64,000 bases of DNA from assembly GCA_963712175.1 (NCBI GenBank), contig CAVQGZ010000012.1, forward strand, positions 1 to 64,000, given 5' to 3'. Of this stretch, positions 1 through 9,054 are shown in pieces (position 1 is the first letter of the stretch; every line of letters starts with the position of its first letter). The notes beneath the pieces were generated by a model. The model worked only from the letters and a program-made list of their open reading frames with translations. It was not told the origin of the DNA and ran no database searches. Made by a program: the position numbers and the translations under genes. The stretch comes from CAVQGZ01 sp963712175. GTDB taxonomy: Bacteria > Actinomycetota > Actinomycetes > Jiangellales > Jiangellaceae.

Positions 1-2
1 GA

Positions 3-75
3 GCCGCCTGTGGGAATCGAACCCACGACCTACGCATTACGAGTGCGTCGCTCTGGCCAACTGAGCTAAGGCGGC
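3..75 (-). tRNA. tRNA-Thr (anticodon CGT)
   Basis: The reverse complement folds into a 73-nt cloverleaf: acceptor GCCGCCT pairs with AGGCGGC, the anticodon arm is ACGCA-CTCGTAA-TGCGT, and the T arm is GTGGG-TTCGATT-CCCAC. Loop positions 3-5 read CGT, which decodes ACG (Thr). CCA is not encoded. Confidence 0.96.
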
Positions 76-155
76 ATGCCGAGATGACCTCCCGGGCAGA
101 CATACCAGTGTACCGACGACTCGGGGGCCGCCGGCCCATGCAAGCCCGCTGGCCG

Positions 156-161
156 TACAGT
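156..161 (+). promoter_or_regulatory. -10 hexamer TACAGT for the GGT gene, probably leaderless
   Basis: TACAGT fits the actinobacterial TANNNT -10 pattern and ends 7 nt before the GTG at 169, where transcription would be expected to begin. No convincing -35 is visible. The same spacing recurs at several other genes in this window. Confidence 0.4.
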
Positions 162-168
162 CCCGGGA

Positions 169-1644
169 GTGGGTCGACGTCAGGCTGCGGTGGCCGCAGG
201 TTCGGCCGGAGCCGTCGATGCCGCAGCTCAGGTCCTTCGCTCCGGAGGCAACGCGGTCGATGCCGCCGTGGCTGCGGCGTTCGCCGCCACGGTGTGCGAG
301 CCGGGGCTAGCGAGCCTCGGCGGGGGCGGCTTCCTCACCGTACGATCGGGGGAAGGCAACGATCTCGTCCACGACTTCTTCGTCAACGCTCCCGGGCTCG
401 GGCGTCCACGCGGCCTGTCAGCTCCGAGCCTCGACACGGTCACCATCAACTTCGGCGGCGCTGACCAGGTCTTCCACGCCGGGTTGGGCTCGCTCGCGGT
501 GCCGGGCACCCTGGACGGGCTGCTCCACGCCCACAAGTTGCACGGTCGAGCCGCCATGCCAGACATCGTCGCCCCTGCCATCGGGCTGGCCCAGCGTGGG
601 TGGGTGGTCGACCAGACCCAGGACACCGTTCTCGAGCTGCTAGCCGAGATCCTGCGCCTCAGCCCTGACTGCTGGGCGCTCTACTCCGTCGACGACCGGC
701 CGGCGCGACTCGGCGAAACCCTGGCGAACCCAGATCTTGCCCATACGCTCGGCCTGATCGCCGACGGGACCGTACGTGGTTTCGCCGACCTTGCTGGAGT
801 GCCATCGCTGCTCGAAGCGGTCCAGGCAGCAGGAGGTGCGCTGACGGCGCAAGACCTGGCCGGGTACCGGATCATCGACCGCGAGCCCTTGCGGGCGGGC
901 CACCGCGGTGCTGTGCTGGCGACCAACCCAGCCCCCTCGTTCGGTGGGCCGATCCTCGCAGAGGCCACGCGACTGCTCGGCGAACGAGGCCCCGTCTCCG
1001 ACGATCCCGACGGCACGTCGCGGCTCATCGAGGCGCTTCGAGGAGCGACCGAGCGCGAGAAGACGATGCGGCGCGCCGGGCGTCCTGCTGCGGTGAAGGG
1101 TACGACGCACGTCAGCGTGGTCGACGCCGACGGCGGCCTCGCCTCACTCACCCAGTCCAACGGATCGTGCAGCGGCATGACGGTCCCGGGTACGGGTGTG
1201 CAGGTGAACAACGTCATGGGCGAGGAGGATCTGCACCCTGCTGGTCTGCACACGGCTGACCCCGGCGCGAGGATCGGCTCGATGATGGCTCCGTCCCTAC
1301 TCGACCTGCCCGACGGTCGAGTCGTCGCGCTGGGCAGTGGCGGAAGCGAACGAATCCGCAGCGCGATGCTGTCCGTTCTCGTCGGCCTGGTCGATCGTGG
1401 CAAGCACGCGGACGGCGCCGTGGAGGCACCTCGACGACACTGGGACGGGCACGGAACTCAGGCCGAGCCACCGCTGGCTCCAGCGGTCGCCGCGAGCCTC
1501 TCGCGGCTCGGACCGGTCACGACCTGGCGCGACAAGCACCTCTACTTCGGGGGCGCTCACGTCGTGGTCCGGTATCCGGATGGACACGTCGAGGCGCACG
1601 GGGACTCACGACGGGGCGGGGCGGCGGCGGTCGTCGACCTGTAG
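169..1644 (+). CDS. gamma-glutamyltransferase family protein
   Basis: 491 aa, Ntn-hydrolase of the gamma-glutamyltranspeptidase family, which cleaves or transfers gamma-glutamyl groups such as that of glutathione. The N-terminal part has the GGNAVDAAVAAAFAATV and GLASLGGGGFL signatures. The autoprocessing site is GTTHVSVVD with the expected nucleophile Thr312, followed by SLTQSNGSCSG and a GSGGS turn near the C-terminus. The protein is shorter than secreted homologues (about 550-580 aa), has no signal peptide and has a short linker before the cleavage Thr, so it is probably cytoplasmic. The GTG start is supported by the -10 hexamer seven bases upstream. It converges on the next gene with 9 bp between stops. 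Family assignment is firm; the substrate is not. Confidence 0.88.
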   Translation: MGRRQAAVAAGSAGAVDAAAQVLRSGGNAVDAAVAAAFAATVCEPGLASLGGGGFLTVRSGEGNDLVHDFFVNAPGLGRPRGLSAPSLDTVTINFGGADQVFHAGLGSLAVPGTLDGLLHAHKLHGRAAMPDIVAPAIGLAQRGWVVDQTQDTVLELLAEILRLSPDCWALYSVDDRPARLGETLANPDLAHTLGLIADGTVRGFADLAGVPSLLEAVQAAGGALTAQDLAGYRIIDREPLRAGHRGAVLATNPAPSFGGPILAEATRLLGERGPVSDDPDGTSRLIEALRGATEREKTMRRAGRPAAVKGTTHVSVVDADGGLASLTQSNGSCSGMTVPGTGVQVNNVMGEEDLHPAGLHTADPGARIGSMMAPSLLDLPDGRVVALGSGGSERIRSAMLSVLVGLVDRGKHADGAVEAPRRHWDGHGTQAEPPLAPAVAASLSRLGPVTTWRDKHLYFGGAHVVVRYPDGHVEAHGDSRRGGAAAVVDL

Positions 1645-1653
1645 GTCGCCGTC

Positions 1654-2274
1654 TCAGGCGGGCCGGGCAGCCACCTGACGCCAGGGTTCGGCGTCCTCGG
1701 CGACCAGGACGGGGCGGACGTCCTCGGTGGCCTCAGCCACGGCGACTCGCCCAAGGGAGTCGACGAAGACGACACGGCCGTCGTCGAAGCTGGCAGCGGT
1801 CGTGATCTCGTAGGCCCGGGGTGCATCGAAGGACACCAGAACCCGCGACCCGGCACCGAGAATCACCACCTGGCCATCACGGTGCTCGGACCAGAGCCCC
1901 GCAACCGGTTGCGCGATCTCATCATCTGGTGGGCCCGCGGACTCGTTGGCGACCTCACCCGTCGAGGCGTCGACCACCATGTGGCGCTCGGTACCAGGAC
2001 CCCACGAGGCGACGACCAGGTCGCCGTTCTCGTCCCACCCCAAGATCTCGCTGTCGCGCCCGAGCGCGCTTGTCGTGCTCACGCCGGACGCCAGGTCGAC
2101 CATCACGACCTCGCCCGCGCCACTTCGCCCGTAGGCCACGACCCCGGTCTGCGGATCGTCGGCGAGGGACGAGAACTGCGGGGTGGGGGCAAGTGACGTC
2201 AGCACCACTACGACAACCGCCGCTACAGCGACGACGGCCGACCCGACGATCGCCAGAACTCTGCGGTCACGCAT
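1654..2274 (-). CDS. membrane-anchored protein of unknown function, beta-propeller-like repeats
   Basis: 206 aa. One N-terminal transmembrane segment (about residues 6-26, very rich in Val/Ala) is followed by an extracytoplasmic region of short repeating beta-strand units (GVVAYGRSGAGEVVMVDLASG, then EILGWDENGDLVVASWG). This resembles two or three blades of a WD/TolB-like propeller, but no named family motif can be seen. Its start overlaps the stop of the DUF2157-like membrane gene by 8 bp, so the two are translationally coupled and probably act together at the membrane. Function unknown. Confidence 0.7.
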   Translation of the reverse strand: MRDRRVLAIVGSAVVAVAAVVVVVLTSLAPTPQFSSLADDPQTGVVAYGRSGAGEVVMVDLASGVSTTSALGRDSEILGWDENGDLVVASWGPGTERHMVVDASTGEVANESAGPPDDEIAQPVAGLWSEHRDGQVVILGAGSRVLVSFDAPRAYEITTAASFDDGRVVFVDSLGRVAVAEATEDVRPVLVAEDAEPWRQVAARPA

Positions 2275-3235
2275 CGACGGTCTCCTCCACGGAGAGGTCG
2301 TCTTGGCTCGACCGCGTGCGATCCCGCCGCACCGCCAGGAGCACGGCGGCCAGGGTGACGATGCCGGTCACGAGGATGGCTACCGGCACCGCGACCGAGC
2401 CCTCGAACAGCAGCGTGACGGTGACCGGGATCCATACGACCAGACCGAGCACAGCGACCGCGAGAACCCACCGTGAGTCCAGCAGCATCGACAGGGACAC
2501 CAGGCCGAGTGCGACAGCGATGCCGGCTACCGACCAGCCCGGCCGCTGCCCGTCGGCGGTACCGAAGCCCACGGCCAGCATCAGCACCGACCCGACGACG
2601 AAGCCGACCGTGGCGGGCGTCAGCAGCCCTCCCCAGGTCAGCAGCAGCCATACCACCCCCAAGCAGGTGATCAGCACTGCCGCCGTCCACGCCTCGGCCA
2701 GGGGCAGCAGGCCAATGACCGAGCCCACCAGGAACACCGCGGCCGCAGCCAGGCCCAGCTGCTGCAGCCCGGTGCGCGACGACAGGTACAGCGCGATCCC
2801 CGCCGCAACCGCGCTTCCCGCGCTGATGGTCACCACTACGTCGTCGTCGAGGTCCAGGACCTCACTTGAGACCAACGCCGCCGTCGACGCGACGCCTGCC
2901 AGCGACAGAAGCCACGCGAAGGAGGCGGCCCGGCGGGCACCAGGCGCCGCGTAGCGGTTCATCGCGGCTCCCACCGCGAGGAGCACCCCGGTGACGATCG
3001 CAGCCAGGGCGACCTGGCCCCACTCCGCCAGGCGGTCCCAGACCTGGATGCCGAAGAGCACCAGCGCGACCGCCACGAGTACGACGCCGAGGTAGGCCAG
3101 GGGCTCGACCCATCGCGGTAGCTGGCCCTTGGCCGCTGCTTGCTCGTGCGCCAGGATCGCCCCCGCCTGCTGGGATGAGATCAGGCCGGCGTCCACCCAG
3201 CCCGACACCCGATCGCTGAGCTCTCGACCGCTCAC
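2267..3235 (-). CDS. DUF2157-like polytopic membrane protein
   Basis: 322 aa. A short N-terminal cytoplasmic segment (SDRVSGWVDAGLISSQQAGAI) resembles the helical region at the start of DUF2157 proteins. It is followed by roughly ten hydrophobic segments from residue 45 to about 300, with few charged loops. The C-terminus is acidic and polar. GTG start. It is first in a two-gene minus-strand unit with the propeller-like anchored protein, downstream of lysS. Nothing in the sequence identifies a transported substrate; the family has no settled function. Confidence 0.72.
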   Translation of the reverse strand: MSGRELSDRVSGWVDAGLISSQQAGAILAHEQAAAKGQLPRWVEPLAYLGVVLVAVALVLFGIQVWDRLAEWGQVALAAIVTGVLLAVGAAMNRYAAPGARRAASFAWLLSLAGVASTAALVSSEVLDLDDDVVVTISAGSAVAAGIALYLSSRTGLQQLGLAAAAVFLVGSVIGLLPLAEAWTAAVLITCLGVVWLLLTWGGLLTPATVGFVVGSVLMLAVGFGTADGQRPGWSVAGIAVALGLVSLSMLLDSRWVLAVAVLGLVVWIPVTVTLLFEGSVAVPVAILVTGIVTLAAVLLAVRRDRTRSSQDDLSVEETVDA

Positions 3236-3250
3236 GACTCACCATCCCTA

Positions 3251-3276
3251 CCCACGTCTTCGTTGTACGACGTGGG
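3251..3276. terminator. hairpin between lysS and the DUF2157 gene
   Basis: Perfect 8-bp inverted repeat CCCACGTC / GACGTGGG with a 10-nt loop, 70 bp past the lysS stop and 15 bp before the next start. No T-tract follows. It could be a terminator for lysS or a structure in the leader of the downstream pair. Confidence 0.4.
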
Positions 3277-3345
3277 CGCCCCCCTGACCAGAGTCCAACG
3301 GAGACCAGTCGGGACTGGGGGTCTGGTCGGGACCCGGCCCAGGAG

Positions 3346-4878
3346 TCAGAGACGGGGCTTCACGAGGGGGAAGAGAATGGTGTCACGAATCCCCAGACCG
3401 GTCAGGTTCATCACCAGCCGGTCGATGCCGATCCCCACCCCCCCGGCCGGTGGCATGCCGTACTCGAGGGCCCGCAAGAAGTCCTCGTCCACCGCCATGG
3501 CCTCCTCGTCCCCGCCGGCGGCCCGCAGCGACTGCTCGTGAAAGCGCTCGGCCTGGTCCAGGGGGTCGATCAGCTCTGAGTAGCCGGTGCCCTGCTCCGC
3601 GCCCCAGCACACCAGGTCCCACTTCTCGGTGAGTCGCGGGTCGCGGCGATGCACCCGGGTCAGGGGCGCGTTCTCCTTCGGGAAGTCGGCGTAGAACACC
3701 GGTGTCGTCGTGGCCTTCTCGACGAGCTCCACGTAGAGCTCCTCGAGCAGCATCGGCACGCTGGCCCCTGGCGGCTCCTCGAGGCCCAGTCGTTGCGCGT
3801 GGGAGCGCAGGACCTCGACCGGGGTGTCGAGCCCGACCTGCTCTCCCAAGGCCTTGCTCAAAGCGTCGATCATGGTGACCACGGGCCAGTCGCCGGACAG
3901 GTCGTACTCGCGAACCCGCCCGTCCTCCTCGACCCGGCGCGCAATGGGTGAGCCGAAGACCTCGGTTGCCGCGGCCTGGATGACGGCCTGCGTCAGCAGG
4001 CGCATGGTCGTGTAGTCGCCGTAGGCCTCGTAGGCCTCCAGCATCGTGAACTCCGGGTTGTGACTGGAGTCGGCTCCCTCGTTGCGGAAGTTGCGGTTGA
4101 TCTCGAACACCTTCTCGGCCCCGCCCACCATGAGGCGCTTGAGGTACAGCTCCGGCGCTATGCGCAGGTAGAGGGGGATGTCGTAGGCGTTGATGTGGGT
4201 GACGAACGGACGCGCGTTCGCGCCCCCGTGCAGCACCTGAAGCATCGGCGTCTCGACCTCGATGTACCCGCGGTCGTGCATGGCCGCACGGACGGCACGC
4301 ATGACATCGGATCGCATGTGCATCATGTCCCGGGCCTCCGGGCGCACGATGAGGTCCACGTAGCGCATGCGCACACGGGCCTCCGGGTCGGTGAGGCCCT
4401 TGTGCTTCTCCGGCAAGGGCCGCAACGCCTTGCTCGTCAGGGTGAACTCGTCGGCCAGCACCGAGAGCTCCCCCCGACGGCTCGTGATGACCTCGCCGGT
4501 CACCCCCACGTGGTCACCGAGGTCGATGTCCTGCTTCCAGGACGCCAGCGCCTGCGTGCCGACCTTGTCCAGCGACAGCATGACCTGCAGGTCACCCGTG
4601 CCGTCCCGCAGGGTGGCGAAGCACAGCTTGCCCCCGTCTCGCTTCAGCATGATTCGCCCGGCGACCCCGACCCGCTCTCCCGTGACCGCGTCGGGCTCGA
4701 GGCCCGCGAAGCGGGCGCGCACGTCGGCCATGGTGTCGGTGCGGCCGAACTGAACCGGGTAGGGCTCCACCCCACGCTCTCGCAGCGCGTCGAGCTTGGC
4801 CCGCCGCACGCGCATCTGCTCAGGCAGGGCGTCGTCGAGCTCTGGGCCCGCCGGCCCGCTCGGCTGTTCGGTGGTCAC
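3346..4878 (-). CDS. lysS: lysyl-tRNA synthetase, class II
   Basis: 510 aa, the usual length for bacterial LysRS. Charges tRNA-Lys in the cytoplasm. The N-terminal OB-fold anticodon-binding domain (about 60-160) contains GRIMLKRDGGKLCFATLRDG. The class II catalytic core carries motif 2 (FEINRNFRNEGADSSHNPEFT) and motif 3 near the C-terminus (GGVGIGIDRLVMNLTG), and the protein ends with the conserved DTILFPLVKPR. GTG start; a possible -10 (TACGGT) lies 9 nt upstream. Monocistronic by context, followed by a hairpin. Confidence 0.97.
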   Translation of the reverse strand: MTTEQPSGPAGPELDDALPEQMRVRRAKLDALRERGVEPYPVQFGRTDTMADVRARFAGLEPDAVTGERVGVAGRIMLKRDGGKLCFATLRDGTGDLQVMLSLDKVGTQALASWKQDIDLGDHVGVTGEVITSRRGELSVLADEFTLTSKALRPLPEKHKGLTDPEARVRMRYVDLIVRPEARDMMHMRSDVMRAVRAAMHDRGYIEVETPMLQVLHGGANARPFVTHINAYDIPLYLRIAPELYLKRLMVGGAEKVFEINRNFRNEGADSSHNPEFTMLEAYEAYGDYTTMRLLTQAVIQAAATEVFGSPIARRVEEDGRVREYDLSGDWPVVTMIDALSKALGEQVGLDTPVEVLRSHAQRLGLEEPPGASVPMLLEELYVELVEKATTTPVFYADFPKENAPLTRVHRRDPRLTEKWDLVCWGAEQGTGYSELIDPLDQAERFHEQSLRAAGGDEEAMAVDEDFLRALEYGMPPAGGVGIGIDRLVMNLTGLGIRDTILFPLVKPRL

Positions 4879-4899
4879 AGTCGGCCAACCGTAGTGTCG

Positions 4900-6555
4900 T
4901 CAGCGACCGCGTGCTGGGTCGGGTTGACCGGGGTCCGGCGGGTCCACGAGCGCGCGGTACGCATCCAGGCGCGCCACGGTCGCCGCATCCCAGCCGTCCG
5001 GGTGCAGCACGGCTGCCCATCCGGTGGCGTGCGAGTTGGAGTAGTTGTGCCCGAAGCCGGGGGGGACGATGCCGTTGGTCGTGAAGTCGATGAGCATCTG
5101 CTCCCACGTGAACAGCGGCCACCACACCATGCGCTCCGGGATCGAGTCGAAGCGGGACTGACCGATCCAGTCCGGACGGCTGCGCCAGAGCGACCCCTCC
5201 AGGTAGGCGACCGGGTCGGTCGCGCTGTGCAGGAACAGCACGCGATCCGGCCCCCATCCAGGGTCCGTGATCTCGACGCGCTCGCTGCTCGCGGCGAAGC
5301 GTGCGATCGAGCCGTCACCGACGACCGGCTCCCAGGCAGGCGTGCCAGCGGGGAATGACGCCCACTCGCTGATCAGGGTGCTCGCCGCCGGGGTACCCAC
5401 CCAGAGGACGCCGTCGAAGTCCTCGCTCACCTGCTGCGGCGTCTGCCCCACGAACACGTCCTGGGAACCAAGCGCCCCCAGGCTCTCCCCGTGCAGGTAC
5501 AGGTCGGGACGACTCTGCTCGGGGATCTCCTCGATCGCGGACGTGAAGGCCGACACCAGGGCGCTCGCCTCGCGGTTGGCCCCGGACGGGTCGAGGAATC
5601 CGGTGAACCACGAGGGGACGGCCGAGTACTGCGTTGCGGCCGTCGCGACGTCGCCGTTGGCGACGTACTCCACCGTGCGTGCCGAGACCGGGTGAACCGA
5701 TCCGAGGCCGCTGGTCACGACCACCACGACGGACTCCCGCTCGAACCCACCCGCGCGCTTGACCTCGGCCACCAGGAGCTCGGCTCGCTCGCGTGGCGAG
5801 GCGGCCTGGTGCATGCCGACATAGGCCCTGATGGGTTCGAGGGCAGGCTCTCCGGAGAACCCTTCGATGTCGGAAGCCGAGGGGCCGTCGGAGACGAACT
5901 CACGGCCTTGCCGGCCGAGGGTCTCCCAGTCGACCAGCGACGAGGGGCTGCCGGACCGGGTCGCCGACGAAGGCACCTGCTGTCCCGAGGTGTCCGCGTC
6001 GGCCGCCACGTACGAGCGGTGCAGCAAGGCCAGAAGAGCCGCGAGCAGACCGGCGACCAGCAGCACGACCGACGCTCCGCCGAGGGCCGTCGAGGCCCGC
6101 GGTGATGGGACGACCCGCAGCCACATCTCACCGAGCACCCGCCCGGTGGCCCGCAGGGCGCGGCCGACCATGACCAGGGCCACGCCCAGCAGCGGCGAGA
6201 CCAGGATCACCCAGGGCCAGGACGGGAGCCCCCACCCTGCCGCCCGAGCCAGGTCCGTCTGCCACTGCAAGGCGAACGGCGTCAAGGCCAGGGCGCCGAC
6301 GACCGCCACCGCGTAGGCACCCAGGGCGGCGCGCCGCAGGGCCACGCGACGCTCGAGCGATCGCCGATCCTTGGTGACCCAGCGTCCGATGCGGCCCGCT
6401 GTGGCTCCCACCGCGTATCCGGTCAGCGGCAGCAGCGTGCTCATGACGACCTGGACCGCCGTCGTGCGCGGCACCATCGTCGGAGTCAGCGACACCAGGT
6501 AGCCCACCCAGGCGAGGAGAAGCCCCGTCGCCGAGACAGGGGGGCTGGTACGCAT
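4900..6555 (-). CDS. membrane alpha/beta-hydrolase (Abhydrolase_9 family)
   Basis: 551 aa. Four or five N-terminal transmembrane segments (about residues 10-185) precede a soluble hydrolase-like domain with the nucleophile elbow LHGESLGALG (GESLG). The two-part layout matches the actinobacterial family in which a membrane N-terminal domain is joined to an alpha/beta-hydrolase domain. The C-terminal part has the FLHSATDPVAYL and FTTNGIVPPGFGHNYS segments typical of it. Substrate unknown; lipid or ester hydrolysis at the membrane is an inference. ATG start directly follows a 5-4-5 palindrome. A 21-bp gap separates it from lysS downstream. Confidence 0.82.
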   Translation of the reverse strand: MRTSPPVSATGLLLAWVGYLVSLTPTMVPRTTAVQVVMSTLLPLTGYAVGATAGRIGRWVTKDRRSLERRVALRRAALGAYAVAVVGALALTPFALQWQTDLARAAGWGLPSWPWVILVSPLLGVALVMVGRALRATGRVLGEMWLRVVPSPRASTALGGASVVLLVAGLLAALLALLHRSYVAADADTSGQQVPSSATRSGSPSSLVDWETLGRQGREFVSDGPSASDIEGFSGEPALEPIRAYVGMHQAASPRERAELLVAEVKRAGGFERESVVVVVTSGLGSVHPVSARTVEYVANGDVATAATQYSAVPSWFTGFLDPSGANREASALVSAFTSAIEEIPEQSRPDLYLHGESLGALGSQDVFVGQTPQQVSEDFDGVLWVGTPAASTLISEWASFPAGTPAWEPVVGDGSIARFAASSERVEITDPGWGPDRVLFLHSATDPVAYLEGSLWRSRPDWIGQSRFDSIPERMVWWPLFTWEQMLIDFTTNGIVPPGFGHNYSNSHATGWAAVLHPDGWDAATVARLDAYRALVDPPDPGQPDPARGR

Positions 6556-6569
6556 GTCACCATTGTGAC
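6556..6569. promoter_or_regulatory. palindrome GTCAC-CATT-GTGAC at the hydrolase start codon
   Basis: Five-base arms with a four-base centre abut the ATG of the membrane hydrolase. It could be an operator or a start-site hairpin. Arms this short can arise by chance in GC-rich DNA. Confidence 0.25.
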
Positions 6570-6586
6570 GTGGCTGGATCAGATCC

Positions 6587-8158
6587 TCACGAGCAGCGCT
6601 CCCCGGCGGCCGGGACGACGCCGCGAATCAGGTACGCGTCGACTGCGGAATCGATGCAGCGACTGCCCTTGCGGTAGGCCGTGTGCGGGGTTGCGTCGTA
6701 GGTCAGAAGCACACCGGAGACGAGCTGGTCGGCAAGGTCCACCGCCCATTCGTAGGGTGTGGCGGGATCTCCGGTGGTGCCCAGCACGAGAACGGGCGGT
6801 GCATCCGGAGCCTGCGCCGGGGACGGCAGGCCGTCGGACTCCACGGGCCAGTCGGTACAGGTCAGCAGCCCCCAGGCCAGCAGCTCACCGAAGCGGGGGG
6901 AGGCGGACTCGAACTCCGGCAGCGCCGCCTCGACGTCGGCCGGTGTCTCGTCCCCCGGTCGGTCAAGACACGAGACAGTGGTGAAGACGTCCCACTGGTT
7001 GCCGGCATACGTCCCATCGGGGCTGCGCTGAAGGTAGACGTCGGCGAGCTGGAGAAGGCCGGTTCCGTCGCCTCTCGAGGCATCCTGCAGCGCGGACTCG
7101 AGCAGCGCGTAGCCCTGCGAGGGTGGCCAGTAGAGCGGTCCGACGACTCCGTAGAAGGCCAGCGACTGGGTGAGCGGACGGTCCGACGACGTGGGCAGCG
7201 GTTGCGTGTCGGTCGCGGTGAGGATGTCGTCCACCGTTCGCAGCACGTCATCCTCCGTCTCGCCCAGGCGGCAGCCCTCGGCCAGACATGCCTCGACGAA
7301 GCGGCTCAGCGCCAGCTCGAACCCGGCGCTCTGGCCCAGCAGCACGTCACGCTGGGTGAGCCCGGGCGGGAACCCGCCGTCCAGGACGAACCTGCCCACG
7401 CGATCGTCGAACTGCCGCGCGTACTCGGCGCCGATGGCCGAGCCGTAGGACTTGCCCAGGTACGTCAACGTCGCCTCCCCCAGCGCAGCACGCAGGACGT
7501 CGAGGTCGCGGGCGACGTCCCGCGTGCCGACATGCGGAAGAAGGTCGCTCGACTCGCGCAGGCAGCCCTCGCGGAACTCACGGTTGCCGGCCAACAGCTC
7601 AGCCACGTCTTCGGCTGTCTCCGGCGTGGCGTCGCCATCGGTGAGCGCCTCGTCGAGCTGCTCGTCGCTCACGCACTCCACCGGTGCCGAACGCCCTACC
7701 CCTCGTGGGTCGAACCCGACGACGTCGTAGGCCTCGCGGATCTCAGGGCTCACCACTACCTCAGCAGCCGCCGCGTACTCCACCCCCGAGGCGCCGGGTC
7801 CCCCCGGGTTGACGACGAGGCTGCCCAGCCGCCGGCCGGGGTCTGGCGCACCGACCCGCAGCAGGGCGATCTCGATCGTGCGCCCTCCCGGCTCCTCGTA
7901 GTCCAGCGGAACGGTCAGCGTGGCGCAGTCCCGCCCACCGTCGCAGGGAGTCCAGTCGAGCGTCTGCGAGTAGTAGGGGTCCAGACCCTCCGCCACCGGC
8001 TCCGATGTCGGCCCCCGTGCGGAGGTCGCGGACGACGCAGCGGCAGGCGACACGTCCGGCCCACTGGCTGCGGCTGAGCAGCCCGCGAGCGCCAGCCCCC
8101 CCACGAGCCCCGCCACGATGACCGCCGACTCGGTGCGTCGCTGTGTGGCGTGGTTCAC
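6587..8158 (-). CDS. secreted tripeptidyl-aminopeptidase-like alpha/beta-hydrolase lipoprotein
   Basis: 523 aa. A signal peptide ends in a lipobox (LALAGC), so the mature enzyme is probably lipid-anchored outside the membrane. The hydrolase fold shows the oxyanion segment NPGGPGASG, VVGFDPRGVGRS, the nucleophile elbow GKSYGS, and a C-terminal TAP-like domain with the charge-relay DPATP and TPHTAY (His). This is the layout of Streptomyces SlpD/TAP peptidases. The open frame continues further upstream, but the GTG at 8158 forms a 4-bp GTGA overlap with the ricT stop and directly precedes the signal peptide, so it is the start used here. Last gene of the topA-tmk-holB-ricT unit. Confidence 0.9.
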   Translation of the reverse strand: MNHATQRRTESAVIVAGLVGGLALAGCSAAASGPDVSPAAASSATSARGPTSEPVAEGLDPYYSQTLDWTPCDGGRDCATLTVPLDYEEPGGRTIEIALLRVGAPDPGRRLGSLVVNPGGPGASGVEYAAAAEVVVSPEIREAYDVVGFDPRGVGRSAPVECVSDEQLDEALTDGDATPETAEDVAELLAGNREFREGCLRESSDLLPHVGTRDVARDLDVLRAALGEATLTYLGKSYGSAIGAEYARQFDDRVGRFVLDGGFPPGLTQRDVLLGQSAGFELALSRFVEACLAEGCRLGETEDDVLRTVDDILTATDTQPLPTSSDRPLTQSLAFYGVVGPLYWPPSQGYALLESALQDASRGDGTGLLQLADVYLQRSPDGTYAGNQWDVFTTVSCLDRPGDETPADVEAALPEFESASPRFGELLAWGLLTCTDWPVESDGLPSPAQAPDAPPVLVLGTTGDPATPYEWAVDLADQLVSGVLLTYDATPHTAYRKGSRCIDSAVDAYLIRGVVPAAGERCS

Positions 8159-9054
8159 GCCTCGTCCGCTGTGTCGTCGGTCAGGGGCGACATCGTCGGT
8201 CGGTGCGCCGCTGCCGGGGATGCCTCGAACGCGGCCCGAGAGCCACACACGTCGGCCTTGGGGCAGGCACAACGCCGTCCGGACTCGGCGTCGCGCACCA
8301 TCACGGCGCCGGCCGGGACGTTGTAGCCGATCACCCGACCGGAGACCGTTCCGTCTCGCGACTCCACCTCCTCGCCGAGGCGGGGGGCCGTGCGCTTGAA
8401 CTCCGTGTACAGGGGGTGCTCGTAGGCGAGGCAGCACATCAGCTTGCCGCAGGCGCCGGCGATCTTGAGCGGGTTCAGCGGAAGGTCCTGGTCCTTGGCC
8501 AGGCGAGCGCTGACCGGCTCGAAGTCGGCGAGGAACGTCGCACAGCACAGGTCTCGACCGCACGGCCCGATCCCGCCCTGCAGACGAGCGTCGTCACGCG
8601 CCCCCACCTGGCGGAGCTCGACGCGGGCGCGGACGGTGCCGGCCAGCACGCGCACGAGCTGGCGGAAGTCGACGCGATGGGGTGCCGTGAAGTACACGAT
8701 GACCAGTAGGTCGATGTCGGCTCGAGTGTCGACGACGTCGACGGCCACGACCTTCATGGGCAGGTCCAGCTCGCGGATCAGCCGACGTACAGCCCCCCTC
8801 GCCTCGACCCGCTTGGCCCTGTTGCGCTCATCACGCTCAAGGTGGGCAGGCTCAGCACGCCCGCCGCAGACCGGCAACGAGCCCAGGTCGTCATCAACCT
8901 CCGTCGGCGGCCAGACGACAGTCGCTACTTCCGGCCCATCATCGGTCGGGACGAGCACCGAATCCCCCACCCGGTAGCTCTCGGTTCCCGGGTCGAGGTA
9001 GTAGAGCCGGCCGTACCTGGTGAAGGTGACGGCCATGACGGAGATCACCGTCAC
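8155..9054 (-). CDS. ricT: PSP1-domain protein, RicT/YaaT homologue
   Basis: 299 aa. The PSP1 domain spans about residues 25-130. The cysteine clusters CGRDLCCATF and ACGKLMCCL match those that bind Fe-S in Bacillus RicT, where the RicA-RicF-RicT complex works with RNase Y in RNA processing. A later CACPKADVC cluster lies in the C-terminal tail. No RicA or RicF gene is visible here, and in actinobacteria the partner is not established. Starts in a 4-bp overlap with holB; an alternative start six residues later (MAVTFTRYG) is possible. Confidence 0.85.
   Translation of the reverse strand: MTVISVMAVTFTRYGRLYYLDPGTESYRVGDSVLVPTDDGPEVATVVWPPTEVDDDLGSLPVCGGRAEPAHLERDERNRAKRVEARGAVRRLIRELDLPMKVVAVDVVDTRADIDLLVIVYFTAPHRVDFRQLVRVLAGTVRARVELRQVGARDDARLQGGIGPCGRDLCCATFLADFEPVSARLAKDQDLPLNPLKIAGACGKLMCCLAYEHPLYTEFKRTAPRLGEEVESRDGTVSGRVIGYNVPAGAVMVRDAESGRRCACPKADVCGSRAAFEASPAAAHRPTMSPLTDDTADEA

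Noticed and set aside
4060..5358. Long open frames opposite lysS and the hydrolase (and similarly opposite topA, glpK and the SLC13/nhaA genes)
   Set aside because: These are antisense shadows of real genes in high-GC DNA: Arg/Pro/His-rich, no ribosome-binding site, no recognisable motif.
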